Of a stretch of DNA of 57,488 bases, positions 20,257-32,316 are shown piece after piece. How positions within the stretch are numbered: position 1 is the first letter of the stretch; every line of letters starts with the position of its first letter. The DNA is from Halolactibacillus halophilus (GTDB lineage: Bacteria; Bacillota; Bacilli; Bacillales; Amphibacillaceae). The stretch spans positions 1 through 57,488 of the forward strand of contig NZ_FOXC01000014.1 in NCBI RefSeq assembly GCF_900115605.1, in the 5' to 3' direction. A program made the translations under genes and the position numbers. Under the pieces are notes generated by a model. That model saw only the letters and a program-made list of their open reading frames with translations, had not been told where the DNA came from and did not search any database.

Positions 20257-20796
20257 TTATTTTTGGAAAGGCATGCCAAGTGAAGTGAGTAATTCACGAG
20301 CTTCTTCGTCAGTGTTAGCAGTTGTAACGATGACGATATCCATACCGCGAACCTTGCTTACTTGATCATAATCTATTTCCGGGAAAATCAATTGTTCTTT
20401 AACACCTAATGTGTAGTTTCCACGACCATCAAATGCTTTATTTGAAATACCTCGGAAGTCACGTACACGTGGAAGAGAAACATCGACAAGTTTTTGTAAA
20501 AACTCATACATACGCTCACCACGAAGGGTTACTTTAGCCCCGATTGGCATACCCTCACGTAAACGGAATCCTGCAATTGATTTTTTAGCTTTTGTAATTA
20601 ATGGTTGTTGACCTGAAAGCAGCTTTAACTCTTCTACAGCAGCATCAAGTGCTTTTGTATTTTGCACTGCATCACCAACGCCCATGTTGATTACGATTTT
20701 TTCTACTTTCGGTACTTGCATAACCGAATCATAGTTAAATTTTTCTGTTAGAGATGATACGATATCACTTTGATATTTTACTTTTAATGCGTTCAT
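20257..20796 (-). CDS. rplE: 50S ribosomal protein L5
   Basis: 179 aa, 5S rRNA-binding protein contacting P-site t[21 protein letters not shown], the [19 protein letters not shown] loop and the [16 protein letters not shown] end are conserved. It lies 27 bp after rplX. Confidence 0.98.
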   Translation of the reverse strand: MNALKVKYQSDIVSSLTEKFNYDSVMQVPKVEKIVINMGVGDAVQNTKALDAAVEELKLLSGQQPLITKAKKSIAGFRLREGMPIGAKVTLRGERMYEFLQKLVDVSLPRVRDFRGISNKAFDGRGNYTLGVKEQLIFPEIDYDQVSKVRGMDIVIVTTANTDEEARELLTSLGMPFQK

Positions 20797-20822
20797 CTGA
20801 GTAGCCCTCCTTTCGTCGCTAA

Positions 20823-21134
20823 TTATTTATCTAACGTCTCACCAGATTTTTTAGCGATTCGAACTTTCTTTCCATCACGATCTTCATATCCGACACGAGT
20901 TGGCTCGCCTGATTTAGGATCAATTGGTAATACATTAGAAACATGGATCGGCGCTTCTTGTTCAAGAATACCGCCCTGTGGATTATCTTGTGAAGGTTTT
21001 TGGTGTTTCTTAACGATATTCACACCTTCAACAAGTACACGTTCTTTCTTTGGGTATGCTTCAAGGATAACACCTTGTTTACCTTTATCTTTACCAGATA
21101 ACACTTGTACTTTATCACCTTTTTTTACATGCAT
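20823..21134 (-). CDS. rplX: 50S ribosomal protein L24
   Basis: 103 aa with an N-terminal KOW motif ([20 protein letters not shown]). It is an assembly-initiator protein near the exit tunnel. It follows rplN by about 60 bp. Confidence 0.98.
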   Translation of the reverse strand: MHVKKGDKVQVLSGKDKGKQGVILEAYPKKERVLVEGVNIVKKHQKPSQDNPQGGILEQEAPIHVSNVLPIDPKSGEPTRVGYEDRDGKKVRIAKKSGETLDK

Positions 21135-21197
21135 GCTAGACGCACCTCCTTACAAGGCTTTTCATTAAAACGATTATATTTCACATGTGTTTTGAAC

Positions 21198-21608
<411 letters not shown>

Positions 21609-21612
21609 TCAA

Positions 21613-21876
21613 TTAGATAATTACGGCTTCTTCTACTACTTCTACTAGACGGAAACGTTTAGTTTTAGATAGTGGGCGAGTCTCCATAATTGTTACGATA
21701 TCATTCATTTTTGCTTGATTGTTTTCATCATGTGATTTGTACTTTTTAGAGTACTTTACACGCTTACCATATAATTTATGGAATTTATAAGTTTCTACTA
21801 ATACTGTAATTGTTTTGTCTGTTTTATCAGAAACAACACGGCCAGTATACACTTTACGATTATTACGTTCTGTCAT
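21613..21876 (-). CDS. rpsQ: 30S ribosomal protein S17
   Basis: 87 aa OB-fold protein ([40 protein letters not shown]). Primary 16S rRNA binder. It lies between rpmC and rplN. Confidence 0.98.
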   Translation of the reverse strand: MTERNNRKVYTGRVVSDKTDKTITVLVETYKFHKLYGKRVKYSKKYKSHDENNQAKMNDIVTIMETRPLSKTKRFRLVEVVEEAVII

Positions 21877-21902
21877 TTGAGGCTAACCTCCTCTCAAGTT
21901 TA

Positions 21903-22103
21903 CTAGTTATTTACGCTAAGCTCTCTTTCACGAACGACAGTTTTCATACGTGCAATTGATTTACGAACTTCACGAAGACGTGCAGTGTTTTCCAATTGAC
22001 CCGTAGCTAACTGAAAGCGTAGGTTGAAGAGCTCTTCTTTTAATGACTTGATCTTTTGTTCAATTTCGGCAGTGGTTAGTTCTCTGATTTCATTAGCCTT
22101 CAT
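21903..22103 (-). CDS. rpmC: 50S ribosomal protein L29
   Basis: 66 aa from [17 protein letters not shown]. The start lies within the last codons of rplP (11-nt overlap), with GGTGG in the rplP 3' end as ribosome binding site, so translation is coupled. Two-helix protein at the exit tunnel, contact for SRP and trigger factor. Confidence 0.97.
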   Translation of the reverse strand: MKANEIRELTTAEIEQKIKSLKEELFNLRFQLATGQLENTARLREVRKSIARMKTVVRERELSVNN

Positions 22104-22527
22104 TGATTTCACCACCAATTTCTTCACGTTTTACGAACTTAGTTTTAATTGGAAGTTTGTGTGACGCTAGACGAAGTGCCTCTCTCGCAACTTCCTCTGA
22201 AACTCCCGCGATTTCAAACATAATCTTACCTGGTTTTACTACTGCTACCCAGCCTTCAGGAGCACCTTTACCAGAACCCATACGAACTTCTAAAGGTTTT
22301 TTAGTGTAAGGCTTGTCTGGGAAAATCTTGATCCAAACTTTACCACCACGTTTCATGTAACGAGTCATCGCGATACGAGCAGACTCGATTTGACGACTTG
22401 TAATCCATGCAGCATCAACTGCTTGCAAACCATATTCACCAAAAGTTACTTCCGTACCACCTTTGGCTTTACCTTTTAAACTTGTACGATGTTGTCTACG
22501 ATATTTAACACGTTTAGGCATTAACAT
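22093..22527 (-). CDS. rplP: 50S ribosomal protein L16
   Basis: 144 aa ([58 protein letters not shown]). Essential for A-site tRNA positioning. It lies 17 bp after rpsC. Confidence 0.98.
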   Translation of the reverse strand: MLMPKRVKYRRQHRTSLKGKAKGGTEVTFGEYGLQAVDAAWITSRQIESARIAMTRYMKRGGKVWIKIFPDKPYTKKPLEVRMGSGKGAPEGWVAVVKPGKIMFEIAGVSEEVAREALRLASHKLPIKTKFVKREEIGGEINEG

Positions 22528-22544
22528 AAGTTGTGCCCCCTTCC

Positions 22545-23186
22545 TTACTTATTATTTTTAGTTGGAAGGACTTCACCACGATAGATCCACACTTTAACAC
22601 CTAACTTACCGTAAGTAGTGTCTGCTTCTTCTGTACCATAATCAATATCAGCACGAAGTGTGTGTAGTGGAACAGTTCCTTCACTGTAACTTTCCGCACG
22701 AGCCATATCTGCGCCACCAAGACGACCAGAAACTTGGGTACGAATACCTTTAGCTCCCATACGCATAGCGCGTTGAATAACTTGCTTTTGCGCACGACGG
22801 AATGATACACGGTTTTCTAATTGACGAGCAATATTATCTGCTACTAATTTAGCATCGATATCAGGTCTTTTGATTTCAATGATGTTGATATGGACGCGTT
22901 TACCAGTTAAGTCATTTAATTTTTTACGAAGTGCTTCAACTTCTGAACCACCTTTACCAATAACCATACCTGGTTTAGCAGTTGAAATTGAAATATTAAC
23001 ACGATTTGCTGCACGCTCGATCTCTACTTTAGACACAGATGCATCTTTTAGACGCGTTTCAACGAAATCACGGATTTTAATATCTTCATGCAATAAGTCT
23101 GCATAATCTTTATCAGCGTACCATTTTGAATCCCAATCACGGATAACGCCAACACGAAGTCCTATCGGATTAACTTTTTGACCCAC
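22545..23186 (-). CDS. rpsC: 30S ribosomal protein S3
   Basis: 213 aa. The N-terminal KH type 2 domain contains [20 protein letters not shown]. The C-terminal domain has [20 protein letters not shown]. It is part of the mRNA entry channel and helicase. It lies 3 bp after rplV. Confidence 0.98.
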   Translation of the reverse strand: MGQKVNPIGLRVGVIRDWDSKWYADKDYADLLHEDIKIRDFVETRLKDASVSKVEIERAANRVNISISTAKPGMVIGKGGSEVEALRKKLNDLTGKRVHINIIEIKRPDIDAKLVADNIARQLENRVSFRRAQKQVIQRAMRMGAKGIRTQVSGRLGGADMARAESYSEGTVPLHTLRADIDYGTEEADTTYGKLGVKVWIYRGEVLPTKNNK

Positions 23187-23189
23187 AGA

Positions 23190-23531
23190 TTATCCCTCCT
23201 TCTTTTCTGATACAACCACTGTAATGTGGCTTGTTCTCTTATTGATTGCACTTGCACGGCCTTGGGCACGTGGACGGAAACGTTTAAGGGTAACCCCTTC
23301 GTTTACGAATGCTTCTGAAACGTAAAGATCTTCTACGTTCATGTCATAATTATGTTCTGCATTTGCGATCGCAGAGTTTAGTACTTTTTCTACAACTGGG
23401 CTTGCCCCACGTTGTGTATTTTTTAAAATTGCAATTGCTTCTCCAACATTTTTGCCTCGAATTAAATCAACGACTAAACGAACCTTGCGAGGAGCAATTC
23501 TAACAGTTTTTGCAACAGCTTTTGCTTGCAT
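23190..23531 (-). CDS. rplV: 50S ribosomal protein L22
   Basis: 113 aa from [23 protein letters not shown] at 23531 has GGAGG 8 bases upstream; the TTG one codon earlier is less likely. The beta-hairpin region ([20 protein letters not shown]) that lines the exit tunnel is intact; macrolide-resistance insertions are not evident. Confidence 0.97.
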   Translation of the reverse strand: MQAKAVAKTVRIAPRKVRLVVDLIRGKNVGEAIAILKNTQRGASPVVEKVLNSAIANAEHNYDMNVEDLYVSEAFVNEGVTLKRFRPRAQGRASAINKRTSHITVVVSEKKEG

Positions 23532-23551
23532 CAAGAGCGCCTCCTCTCCAA

Positions 23552-23830
23552 TTAGCGTTTTGTTTTCTTGTCATCGCTCGCATGTCCTCTGAACGTGCGT
23601 GTCGGTGCGAATTCACCTAATTTATGTCCAACCATATCTTCTGTTACATAAACCGGTACGTGTTTGCGTCCGTCATATACAGCGATAGTGTGTCCCACAA
23701 AATTAGGGAAAATAGTAGAACGACGAGACCAAGATTTTACAACTTGTTTCTTGTTGTCCTCGTTCAATTTTTCAACTTTTTTCATTAAATGGTCATCTAC
23801 GAAAGGTCCCTTTTTTAAACTACGACCCAT
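23552..23830 (-). CDS. rpsS: 30S ribosomal protein S19
   Basis: 92 aa ([40 protein letters not shown]). It forms a complex with S13 in the 30S head. It lies 57 bp after rplB. Confidence 0.98.
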   Translation of the reverse strand: MGRSLKKGPFVDDHLMKKVEKLNEDNKKQVVKSWSRRSTIFPNFVGHTIAVYDGRKHVPVYVTEDMVGHKLGEFAPTRTFRGHASDDKKTKR

Positions 23831-23887
23831 ACATAAACCTCCCTTCGTGATTGTCGGACGGGTGTTAATGCCCGTCTTTCAACCCCG

Positions 23888-24718
23888 TTATTTTTTACGT
23901 TTACGAACGATAAATTTATCTGATTGCTTGTTACGTTGACGCGTTTTCTTACCAAGTGTTGGTTTACCCCATGGTGACATTGGTGATTTACGACCGATTG
24001 GTGCGCGACCTTCACCACCACCGTGTGGGTGATCATTAGGGTTCATTACAGAACCACGAACTGTTGGGCGGATACCTTTCCAACGTGAACGACCAGCTTT
24101 ACCAACACGAATAAGTTCATGTTCAACATTACCTACTTGACCGACAGTTGCACGGCAAGTACCTAATACTAAACGAACTTCACCAGAAGATAAACGTACT
24201 AATACGTATTTCTCTTCACGGCCTAAAATTTGCGCTTCAGCACCAGCTGAACGAGCTAATTGTCCACCGCGACCTGGTTTTAATTCGATATTGTGGATAA
24301 CAGTACCCACTGGAATGCTCATAAGTGGTAATGCATTACCTGTTTTAATATCTGCATCTTCTCCTGAGAAGATTTCTTGTCCTACTTGAATACCTTTTGG
24401 AGCTAAGATATAACGTTTTTCACCATCTGCATAGTTAATTAACGCAATATTAGCTGAACGGTTTGGATCGTACTCGATAGTAGCAACGCGACCTGGTATA
24501 CCATCTTTGTCACGTTTAAAGTCGATGACACGGTATTGACGCTTATGGCCACCACCTTGATGACGAACCGTTAATTTACCTTGGTTGTTACGACCACCAC
24601 GTTTTGAAAGTGGTTGTAATAGTGATTTTTCCGGCTTATCCGTCGTGATTTCTGCGAAATCTGACGTTGACATGTTACGTCTACCGTTAGAAGTTGCTTT
24701 ATACTTCTTAATCGCCAT
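23888..24718 (-). CDS. rplB: 50S ribosomal protein L2
   Basis: 276 aa from [16 protein letters not shown], with GGAGGG upstream of this ATG. The C-terminal segment [20 protein letters not shown] holds the conserved histidine near the peptidyl transferase centre. Confidence 0.98.
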   Translation of the reverse strand: MAIKKYKATSNGRRNMSTSDFAEITTDKPEKSLLQPLSKRGGRNNQGKLTVRHQGGGHKRQYRVIDFKRDKDGIPGRVATIEYDPNRSANIALINYADGEKRYILAPKGIQVGQEIFSGEDADIKTGNALPLMSIPVGTVIHNIELKPGRGGQLARSAGAEAQILGREEKYVLVRLSSGEVRLVLGTCRATVGQVGNVEHELIRVGKAGRSRWKGIRPTVRGSVMNPNDHPHGGGEGRAPIGRKSPMSPWGKPTLGKKTRQRNKQSDKFIVRKRKK

Positions 24719-24749
24719 CTTTATTCCCTCCTTCTCTAACAAATTGAAA

Positions 24750-25043
24750 TTATTCTACTGATTCAAAGAAATCTAGTTCTTTACTGTCTTCAGATAATTG
24801 AACAACAGCTTTTTTACGATTTGGACGGTAACCTCCGTGGCGACCCATACGCTTGAATTTACCTTTAATGTTAGAAGTGTTAATTTTAACAACCTTCACG
24901 CCAAAGATTTCTTCAACAGCATCTTTGATTTGATTTTTGTTAGCTTTTGTACTTACTTCAAAAGTATATTTCTTATCAACCATTTGGTCGGCAGAGTGTT
25001 CCGTAATAATCGGGCGCTTAATAATATCTCGTGCATCTCTCAT
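24750..25043 (-). CDS. rplW: 50S ribosomal protein L23
   Basis: 97 aa ([40 protein letters not shown]). Docking site for trigger factor and SRP at the exit tunnel. Its start overlaps the rplD stop by one base. Confidence 0.98.
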   Translation of the reverse strand: MRDARDIIKRPIITEHSADQMVDKKYTFEVSTKANKNQIKDAVEEIFGVKVVKINTSNIKGKFKRMGRHGGYRPNRKKAVVQLSEDSKELDFFESVE

Positions 25044-25666
25044 TATGCAAGCACCTCCCCTGCTTTATCCGCTGCATCTTTAGTGATGATCAGCTTGTCA
25101 TGTGTAAGTAAATCAAGAACGTTAAGACCACTTACAGTTAATACTTTAGCATTTGGTAAGTTGTTCGTACTCTTAGCTACAACGTCATCTTTATCAGCTG
25201 TAACAATTAATACTTTCTCACTTACTTTTAATGCGTCTAGTACTTTAACAACTTCTTTTGTTTTAGGTGCATCAAATGCTAAACCTTCTAAAACAACAAG
25301 GTTGTTTTCATTTACTTTCGATGAAAGTGCTGATTGAAGTGCTAATCGGCGAACTTTCTTCGGTAATTTATAGCCATAGCTGCGTGGTGTTGGGCCAAAT
25401 ACGACGCCACCGCCAACCCATTGTGGTGAACGGATTGAACCTTGACGGGCACGACCTGTACCTTTTTGACGCCATGGTTTACGACCTCCGCCTGCTACTG
25501 CTGAACGATTTTTAACAGCGTGTGTACCTTGACGACGTGATGCTTGTTGCATAACGACCGCATCGTGTAACACATGCTCGTTTGGTTCAATACCAAACAC
25601 GCTATCGTTTAATTCTACATCCCCTACTTGCGAACCGCTTTGGTTATATAGTGCTACTTTAGGCAT
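25043..25666 (-). CDS. rplD: 50S ribosomal protein L4
   Basis: 207 aa. The tunnel loop [20 protein letters not shown] is intact. In E. coli L4 autoregulates the S10 operon; whether this occurs here is unknown. It lies 21 bp after rplC. Confidence 0.98.
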   Translation of the reverse strand: MPKVALYNQSGSQVGDVELNDSVFGIEPNEHVLHDAVVMQQASRRQGTHAVKNRSAVAGGGRKPWRQKGTGRARQGSIRSPQWVGGGVVFGPTPRSYGYKLPKKVRRLALQSALSSKVNENNLVVLEGLAFDAPKTKEVVKVLDALKVSEKVLIVTADKDDVVAKSTNNLPNAKVLTVSGLNVLDLLTHDKLIITKDAADKAGEVLA

Positions 25667-25687
25667 GACATATCCTCCCTTCGGTTA

Positions 25688-26323
25688 TTATTTGCTAGCC
25701 TTTATTGCACTCGTAATTTTCACGAATGATTTTTTAGGTCCAGGAACGTTACCTTTTACTAATAGAAGATTACGCTCTGCATCTACTTTAACTACTTCAA
25801 GGTTTTGAAGAGTTGTTACAACGCTACCCATGTGTCCAGGTAATTTTTTACCCTTCATAACACGTGCTGGTTCTGCAGCTGCACCCATTGAACCTGGTGA
25901 TCTGTGGAAATGCGAGCCGTGCCCCATTGGTCCACGTTGTTGGTTGTGGCGCTTAATCGCACCTTGGAAACCTTTACCTTTTGATGTACCTGTCACATCA
26001 ATAATATCTCCTGCTTGGAATGCCTCTACGCTAAGAGCTTGACCTACTTCATACTCGTCAAGATTCACGTTACGGAATTCACGAATGAAGCGCTTAGGAG
26101 TAGTGCTCGCTTTTGCAGCATGTCCTGTCGCTGGTTTGTTTGCATTAACCGGTTTTTGGTCTGCAAACCCAACTTGAATCGCTTCATAGCCGTCGTTTTC
26201 TAAAGTTCTTTTTTGCAATACCACGTTAGGTTCTGCTTGAACTACTGTTACTGGAATTAATTCGCCATCTTCACTAAAGATCTGTGTCATGCCGACTTTA
26301 CGACCTAAGATTCCTTTCGTCAT
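25688..26323 (-). CDS. rplC: 50S ribosomal protein L3
   Basis: 211 aa ([20 protein letters not shown]; the central extension [20 protein letters not shown] reaching the peptidyl transferase centre). It follows rpsJ by 28 bp. Confidence 0.98.
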   Translation of the reverse strand: MTKGILGRKVGMTQIFSEDGELIPVTVVQAEPNVVLQKRTLENDGYEAIQVGFADQKPVNANKPATGHAAKASTTPKRFIREFRNVNLDEYEVGQALSVEAFQAGDIIDVTGTSKGKGFQGAIKRHNQQRGPMGHGSHFHRSPGSMGAAAEPARVMKGKKLPGHMGSVVTTLQNLEVVKVDAERNLLLVKGNVPGPKKSFVKITSAIKASK

Positions 26324-26351
26324 CCGTTACACCTCCTATAAATTGTATAAA

Positions 26352-26824
<473 letters not shown>

Positions 26825-26940
26825 GGAAATTACTAAAAATCTTAACTTTTTTTCACGGTTTATAAAGTGGGCGCTTTCATTGCTATAACTATCTTTAGAC
26901 TTATCGATGCTAGTATAGAAAAGATGAATTTAAGAAGTAT

Positions 26941-27007
26941 TTTTATCGGTTTGGGGCGAGAAGGCACCTTCTTCAAATGCGTCAGCTCTATGTGAGGATG
27001 GTTCAAT
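26941..27007 (+). repeat. Relic left end of the tnpB element
   Basis: Bases 26941-26986 match 53595-53640, upstream of the full tnpB, at 41 of 46 positions without gaps (TTTTATCG..., GGGCGAGAAG, CACCTTC, TGCGTCAGC). The next ~20 bases end GGTTCAAT, which loosely recalls the element right end. No tnpB follows. Both copies share TTTAT before CG, consistent with a TTTAT target. I read it as a solo or miniature derivative. Confidence 0.7.
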
Positions 27008-27066
27008 TATGTTTCAACTACAAATTATTCAAAGTTAAGGCAAGTAATATCGTTTCATTTTCAATT

Positions 27067-27198
27067 TTAATCGCCTATCGAAGTTTCGATGACTTCATTG
27101 TTACTCAGTTTCAGTGACAAAACAGAAGCAATAAACGCCATTGTGATCGAGGTCAACAAAAGAGATGTCACTGCTTCAAGTTTAGAAGAAACAGTCAT
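27067..27198 (-). CDS. 43-aa hypothetical single-TM peptide
   Basis: The frame MTVSSKLEAVTSLLLTSITM then AFIASVLSLKLSNNEVIETS-IGD has a GAGGTG ribosome binding site 9-10 bases before ATG and one hydrophobic stretch (about residues 9-29). It occupies the tuf-rpsJ gap where B. subtilis has ybaC. Size and layout recall short holin-like peptides of type I toxin-antitoxin systems, but no antisense RNA was identified. It could also be a chance frame. Confidence 0.4.
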   Translation of the reverse strand: MTVSSKLEAVTSLLLTSITMAFIASVLSLKLSNNEVIETSIGD

Positions 27199-27340
27199 AA
27201 GTGACAACACCTCACTAAAGAAGATTTAAAGTTTAATCTAGTTCATGAGATGAAATCTCAATATACCTAGCATTGGTGCATCAAGACTTTTGGGTAGCAT
27301 ATCTAAGTATCATTTGAAATTCATTATTTTCACACACAAA

Positions 27341-27368
27341 AAAAGGTAGCACCGGAGTGCTACCTTTT
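27341..27368 (-). terminator. Terminator of tuf
   Basis: AAAAGGTAGCAC (27341-27352) and GTGCTACCTTTT (27357-27368) are perfectly complementary around CGGA. On the minus strand a T-run follows. It lies 24 bp after the tuf stop. Confidence 0.92.
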
Positions 27369-27391
27369 CTCTATAAACAAGTAAGTCAAAC

Positions 27392-28582
27392 TTACTTAGT
27401 GATTGATGCTACAACACCAGCGCCTACAGTACGTCCACCCTCACGGATAGAGAATTTAGTACCTTCTTCAATAGCGATTGGTGAAATTAATTCTACAGTC
27501 ATTTCTACGTTGTCACCAGGCATAACCATTTCAACGCCTTCAGGAAGACGGATGATACCAGTTACGTCAGTTGTACGGAAGTAGAACTGTGGACGGTAGT
27601 TATCGAAGAATGGAGTGTGACGTCCACCTTCTTCTTTTGATAGTACATAAACTTCCGCTTGGAAAGTTGTATGTGGAGTGATTGTACCTGGCTTAGCAAG
27701 TACTTGACCACGGTTGATGTCTTCACGAGCAACACCACGTAGTAACGCACCAATGTTGTCACCAGCTTCAGCGTAATCAAGAAGCTTACGGAACATCTCA
27801 ACACCAGTTACAGTTGTTTTAGATGGCTCTTCAGCAAGACCGATGATTTCAATTTCGTCACCAACTTTAACTACACCACGCTCAACACGTCCTGTAGCTA
27901 CAGTACCACGACCAGTGATTGAGAATACGTCCTCAACTGGCATCATGAATGGTTTTTCAGTGTCACGGTCCGGACGAGGGATATACTCATCAACAGCATC
28001 CATTAGTTCGTAAATTGCATTTACATATTGCTCTTCGCCTTCAAGTGCTTTAAGAGCTGAACCTTTGATTACCGGTACATCATCACCAGGGAAGTCATAT
28101 TCAGTTAATAGATCACGAACTTCCATTTCTACTAATTCAAGAAGTTCTTCGTCGTCTACCATATCACATTTGTTTAAGAATACAACAATTGCAGGTACAC
28201 CTACTTGACGAGAAAGTAAGATGTGCTCACGTGTTTGTGGCATTGGACCATCAGCAGCAGATACTACTAAGATCGCACCATCCATTTGTGCAGCACCAGT
28301 GATCATATTTTTAACATAGTCAGCGTGTCCTGGGCAGTCTACGTGTGCATAGTGACGAGTTTCAGTTTCGTACTCAACGTGTGCAGTTGAGATTGTGATC
28401 CCACGTTCACGTTCTTCTGGCGCACCATCGATTTGGTCGTAAGCCATAGCTGTACCAAAACCAGATTTGTTGTGTAGTACTGTAGAGATTGCTGCAGTTA
28501 ATGTTGTTTTACCGTGGTCAACGTGTCCAATTGTACCAATATTAACGTGGTCTTTTGAACGGTCAAATTTTTCTTTACCCAT
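27392..28582 (-). CDS. tuf: Elongation factor Tu
   Basis: 396 aa. G1 [10 protein letters not shown]3 DCPGH, G4 NKCD and the effector region are intact, followed by the two beta-barrel domains. It delivers aminoacyl-tRNA to the ribosome. It is 116 bp after fusA, the classic str operon order, and ends at a strong terminator. Confidence 0.99.
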   Translation of the reverse strand: MGKEKFDRSKDHVNIGTIGHVDHGKTTLTAAISTVLHNKSGFGTAMAYDQIDGAPEERERGITISTAHVEYETETRHYAHVDCPGHADYVKNMITGAAQMDGAILVVSAADGPMPQTREHILLSRQVGVPAIVVFLNKCDMVDDEELLELVEMEVRDLLTEYDFPGDDVPVIKGSALKALEGEEQYVNAIYELMDAVDEYIPRPDRDTEKPFMMPVEDVFSITGRGTVATGRVERGVVKVGDEIEIIGLAEEPSKTTVTGVEMFRKLLDYAEAGDNIGALLRGVAREDINRGQVLAKPGTITPHTTFQAEVYVLSKEEGGRHTPFFDNYRPQFYFRTTDVTGIIRLPEGVEMVMPGDNVEMTVELISPIAIEEGTKFSIREGGRTVGAGVVASITK

Positions 28583-28698
28583 TATATAATTCCTCCTAAA
28601 AATAAATTGTTTTTATTATTTACTTGCATCGTTCACTTCATTACCGAAATAATGAAGCTCACAATACAAGTTATACTTTAAATTGAGATAAAAATCAA

Positions 28699-30777
28699 TT
28701 ATTGTCCAGTATTTTTTTTGACGATTTCTTCAGAAATACTCTTAGGTACTTCTTCGTAATGATCAAATGTCATCGTGTAAGTACCACGACCTTGTGTGTT
28801 TGAACGTAATGCTGTCGCATAACCGAACATTTCTGATAATGGAACATACGCACGAACAACTTGTGCTGTACCGCGTGCCTCCATGCCATCCACACGTCCA
28901 CGGCGTGATGTAACATCACCCATGATATCACCCATATACTCTTCAGGAATAACGATTTCAACACTCATCATTGGCTCAAGAAGAACGGGGTTACATTTGT
29001 TTTTCGCGTTCTTAAGCGCCATAGAAGCCGCTACTTTAAACGCCGTTTCGTTAGAGTCGACATCATGGTAAGAACCATCATAAAGTGTCGCTTTAACGTC
29101 GATCAATGGATAACCAGCTACGACACCGTTTTCCAATGATTCTTTAATACCCGTCTCAACAGCTGGGATGTATTCACGAGGAACAACACCACCAACGATT
29201 TTATTAACGAATTCGAATCCAGCACCTTCTTCGTTTGGCTCGAATTTAACCCAAACGTGACCAAACTGTCCACGACCACCTGATTGGCGGACGAACTTAC
29301 CTTCAACTTCCGCAGATCCACGGAATGTTTCACGGTAAGATACTTGTGGAGCACCAACATTAGCTTCAACTTTGAATTCACGTCTCATACGATCAACGAT
29401 GATATCAAGGTGTAATTCCCCCATACCAGAGATGATTGTTTGTCCTGTTTCAATATTTGTTTCAGTTCTGAATGTTGGATCTTCTTCTGCTAATTTACCT
29501 AAAGCAATTGACATCTTGTCTTGGTCTGCTTTAGATTTTGGTTCGATAGCTACTGAAATAACTGGTTCTGGGAATTCCATTGATTCTAAGATAACTAAAC
29601 CTTTTTCATCACATAGAGTGTCCCCTGTACTCGTGTCTTTCAAACCTACCGCACCAGCGATATCTCCTGCGTATACTTCTGCAATTTCTTCACGAGAGTT
29701 TGCGTGCATTTGTAGGATACGACCTACACGTTCACGTTTACCTTTAGAAGAGTTCTGTACATAAGAACCTGCTTTTAATGTACCAGAGTATACACGGAAG
29801 AAAGTAAGTTTACCAACGAATGGATCCGTTGCAACTTTAAACGCTAAAGCTGAGAACGGTTCTGAGTCATCTGCATGACGTTGGATTTCTTCATCACTAT
29901 CAGGAACAATTCCTTCAATTGATTCGATATCAAGTGGTGATGGTAAGTAATCAACTACACCATCAATCACTAATTGAACACCTTTATTTTTAAAGGCTGA
30001 ACCTACGAAGACTGGATAGAATTCAACAGCTAGTGTCGCCTTACGGATCGCTACTTTGATTTCTTCTTCAGTAAATTCTTCACCTTCTAGATAACGCATC
30101 ATCATATCTTCATCTAATTCAGCAACAGCTTCAATTAGACTTTGATGAAGTTCTTGTGCTTTATCTTTTAAGTCGGCAGGAATTCCTCTTGCTTCTGCGC
30201 GTGTACCTAAGTCATCTTCATAGAAGTAGGCTTGCATTGAAACAAGATCAATAATACCTTCAAACTCATCTTCAGCACCAATTGGATACTGAACTGGGTG
30301 AGCGTTAGCTCCAAGACGGTCTTTTAATGTACCCACTGAGTACATGAAGTCCGCACCAGTCTTATCCATCTTGTTAATGAATACAATACGAGGTACCCCG
30401 TATGTAGTCGCTTGGCGCCATACTGTTTCTGTTTGTGGTTCTACACCTGATTGAGCATCAAGTACAGTTACCGCACCATCAAGTACACGAAGTGAACGTT
30501 CTACCTCTACAGTGAAGTCCACGTGTCCTGGTGTATCAATGATGTTGATACGGTGACCTTTCCACTGAGCAGTTGTTGCAGCTGAGGTAATAGTAATACC
30601 ACGCTCTTGCTCTTGTTCCATCCAGTCCATTTGTGAAGCACCTTCGTGTGTTTCACCAATTTTATGGATACGACCTGTATAGAATAAAATACGCTCAGTA
30701 GTTGTTGTTTTACCGGCATCGATGTGAGCCATGATCCCGATATTACGCGTATTCTCCAAGGAGAATTTTCTAGGCAT
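28699..30777 (-). CDS. fusA: Elongation factor G
   Basis: 692 aa. [19 protein letters not shown] (P loop), DTPGHVDF and NKMDKTGAD show the GTPase domain; domains II-V follow to the end. It catalyses translocation. Fusidic-acid resistance sites were not scored. ribosome binding site AAGGAAGGAGAAA before ATG. Confidence 0.99.
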   Translation of the reverse strand: MPRKFSLENTRNIGIMAHIDAGKTTTTERILFYTGRIHKIGETHEGASQMDWMEQEQERGITITSAATTAQWKGHRINIIDTPGHVDFTVEVERSLRVLDGAVTVLDAQSGVEPQTETVWRQATTYGVPRIVFINKMDKTGADFMYSVGTLKDRLGANAHPVQYPIGAEDEFEGIIDLVSMQAYFYEDDLGTRAEARGIPADLKDKAQELHQSLIEAVAELDEDMMMRYLEGEEFTEEEIKVAIRKATLAVEFYPVFVGSAFKNKGVQLVIDGVVDYLPSPLDIESIEGIVPDSDEEIQRHADDSEPFSALAFKVATDPFVGKLTFFRVYSGTLKAGSYVQNSSKGKRERVGRILQMHANSREEIAEVYAGDIAGAVGLKDTSTGDTLCDEKGLVILESMEFPEPVISVAIEPKSKADQDKMSIALGKLAEEDPTFRTETNIETGQTIISGMGELHLDIIVDRMRREFKVEANVGAPQVSYRETFRGSAEVEGKFVRQSGGRGQFGHVWVKFEPNEEGAGFEFVNKIVGGVVPREYIPAVETGIKESLENGVVAGYPLIDVKATLYDGSYHDVDSNETAFKVAASMALKNAKNKCNPVLLEPMMSVEIVIPEEYMGDIMGDVTSRRGRVDGMEARGTAQVVRAYVPLSEMFGYATALRSNTQGRGTYTMTFDHYEEVPKSISEEIVKKNTGQ

Positions 30778-30865
30778 ATGTGTTTCTCCTTCCTTTATTT
30801 CAATCTAGTTTAGTATAAATAAGTGAATCTAATCGGTTTGTTCCAAAGGAACAAACCAAATTAGA

Positions 30866-31336
30866 TTACCAACGATAGTGAGCAAATGCTTTATTTGCTT
30901 CAGCCATTTTATGCATGTCTTCACGTTTCTTAACTGCTGCACCAGTGTTGTTAGATGCATCAAGAATTTCGTTTGCTAGGCGTTCTTCCATTGTTTTTTC
31001 TCCGCGTAAGCGAGAGTAATTTGTAATGTAACGAAGACCTAAAGCTTGACGACGCTCTGGACGTACTTCAACTGGTACTTGGTAGTTAGAACCACCAACA
31101 CGGCGAGCACGTACTTCAAGTACAGGCATAACATTTTTCATTGCTTGTTCGAATACTTCAATCGCAGGTTGACCGCTACGTTCTTGAACAAGATCAAATG
31201 CTGAATAAAGAATTTTTTGTGACTTCCCTCTTTTTCCGTCAACCATCATTTGGTTGATTAAACGAGTAACAAGTTTAGAGTTGTATAACGGATCAGGCAA
31301 GACATCACGTTTAGCTACAGGACCTTTACGTGGCAT
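30866..31336 (-). CDS. rpsG: 30S ribosomal protein S7
   Basis: 156 aa ([20 protein letters not shown]; beta hairpin [20 protein letters not shown]). Assembly initiator of the 30S head and, in other bacteria, repressor of the str operon. 41 bp after rpsL. Confidence 0.98.
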   Translation of the reverse strand: MPRKGPVAKRDVLPDPLYNSKLVTRLINQMMVDGKRGKSQKILYSAFDLVQERSGQPAIEVFEQAMKNVMPVLEVRARRVGGSNYQVPVEVRPERRQALGLRYITNYSRLRGEKTMEERLANEILDASNNTGAAVKKREDMHKMAEANKAFAHYRW

Positions 31337-31377
31337 AGTCTAACCTCCTTTCATCTTATAGTATTATTAAAAGTTAA

Positions 31378-31797
31378 TTACTTTTTCTCTTTAGGACGCT
31401 TTGTTCCATATTTAGAACGACCTTGCATACGTCCATCAACACCAGCAGTATCTAACGCACCACGTACAACATGGTAACGTACACCAGGTAAATCTTTTAC
31501 ACGTCCCCCACGGATAAGAACAACACTGTGCTCTTGTAGGTTGTGACCAATACCAGGGATATATGCTGTAACTTCAATACCGTTAGTTAAACGAACACGT
31601 GCATACTTACGTAAAGCCGAGTTCGGTTTCTTAGGCGTTAATGTACCTACACGTGTACAAACACCGCGCTTTTGTGGAGATGATTGGTTAGTCAGTGACT
31701 TTTTGAAACTGTTATAACCTTTATTTAAAGCTGGTGAGTCAGATTTTTTAGACTTAGACACACGACCTTTACGAACTAATTGATTAATAGTTGGCAT
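31378..31797 (-). CDS. rpsL: 30S ribosomal protein S12
   Basis: 139 aa. The decoding-centre loop [20 protein letters not shown] carries the wild-type lysine at the streptomycin-resistance site, and the second loop ([20 protein letters not shown]) is also normal. ~108 bp after rplGB. Confidence 0.98.
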   Translation of the reverse strand: MPTINQLVRKGRVSKSKKSDSPALNKGYNSFKKSLTNQSSPQKRGVCTRVGTLTPKKPNSALRKYARVRLTNGIEVTAYIPGIGHNLQEHSVVLIRGGRVKDLPGVRYHVVRGALDTAGVDGRMQGRSKYGTKRPKEKK

Positions 31798-31905
31798 AAC
31801 TTTTTCCTCCTCTCATTACTTTTTGTAATACCACACATCCAGGTGGTTCATTTATAAGCAAAAAACAAAGTTTTCATGAATTAACACCGTCAATTCACCA
31901 AAACT

Positions 31906-32157
31906 CTATTGCTTTATCGCTACGGCTGCTGTTCCTACTTCAATTCCGCAAGCTTTTCCAAGTTTAATCTTAGAGTCCACCGTTGTATACGGAATATCCA
32001 TTTTTTCTACTAGTTGTAGAAGCTTTTCGACCATGAACGGATCAACATCCGCTGCAATAATCACTTCTCCTACGTGCCCGCTTTTAATCGCTTTGATTGT
32101 TTGTTTAGTACCAACAACTAATTGATCTTTAGCTTGGGTAACTTTTTCATAAGACAT
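31906..32157 (-). CDS. rplGB: L7Ae-family K-turn-binding protein (YbxF type)
   Basis: 83 aa. An L7Ae fold: VGTKQTIKAIKSGHVGEVII, ADVDPF, GKACGIEVGTAAVAI. It matches B. subtilis YbxF/RplGB, a K-turn RNA-binding protein in the same position before rpsL. It has its own promoter at 32203-32232. Confidence 0.93.
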   Translation of the reverse strand: MSYEKVTQAKDQLVVGTKQTIKAIKSGHVGEVIIAADVDPFMVEKLLQLVEKMDIPYTTVDSKIKLGKACGIEVGTAAVAIKQ

Positions 32158-32202
32158 TTACATATCCTCCAAAGCCATGAAGGTAACAGAAGCACCTTGA
32201 AT

Positions 32203-32232
32203 ATAGTACCACGTATGAAAAGGGAATGTCAA
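32203..32232 (-). promoter_or_regulatory. Promoter of rplGB-rpsL-rpsG-fusA-tuf
   Basis: The minus strand reads TTGACA (32227-32232), 18 bp, TACTAT (32203-32208), about 45 bp before the rplGB ATG. Confidence 0.75.
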
Positions 32233-32316
32233 CTCAAAATATGAAAGTTTGACAACTATTTTTCATTCATACGCAGCACCTATTCAGGAAGGGCTCTTCA
32301 TTTACCTTAATACCAT

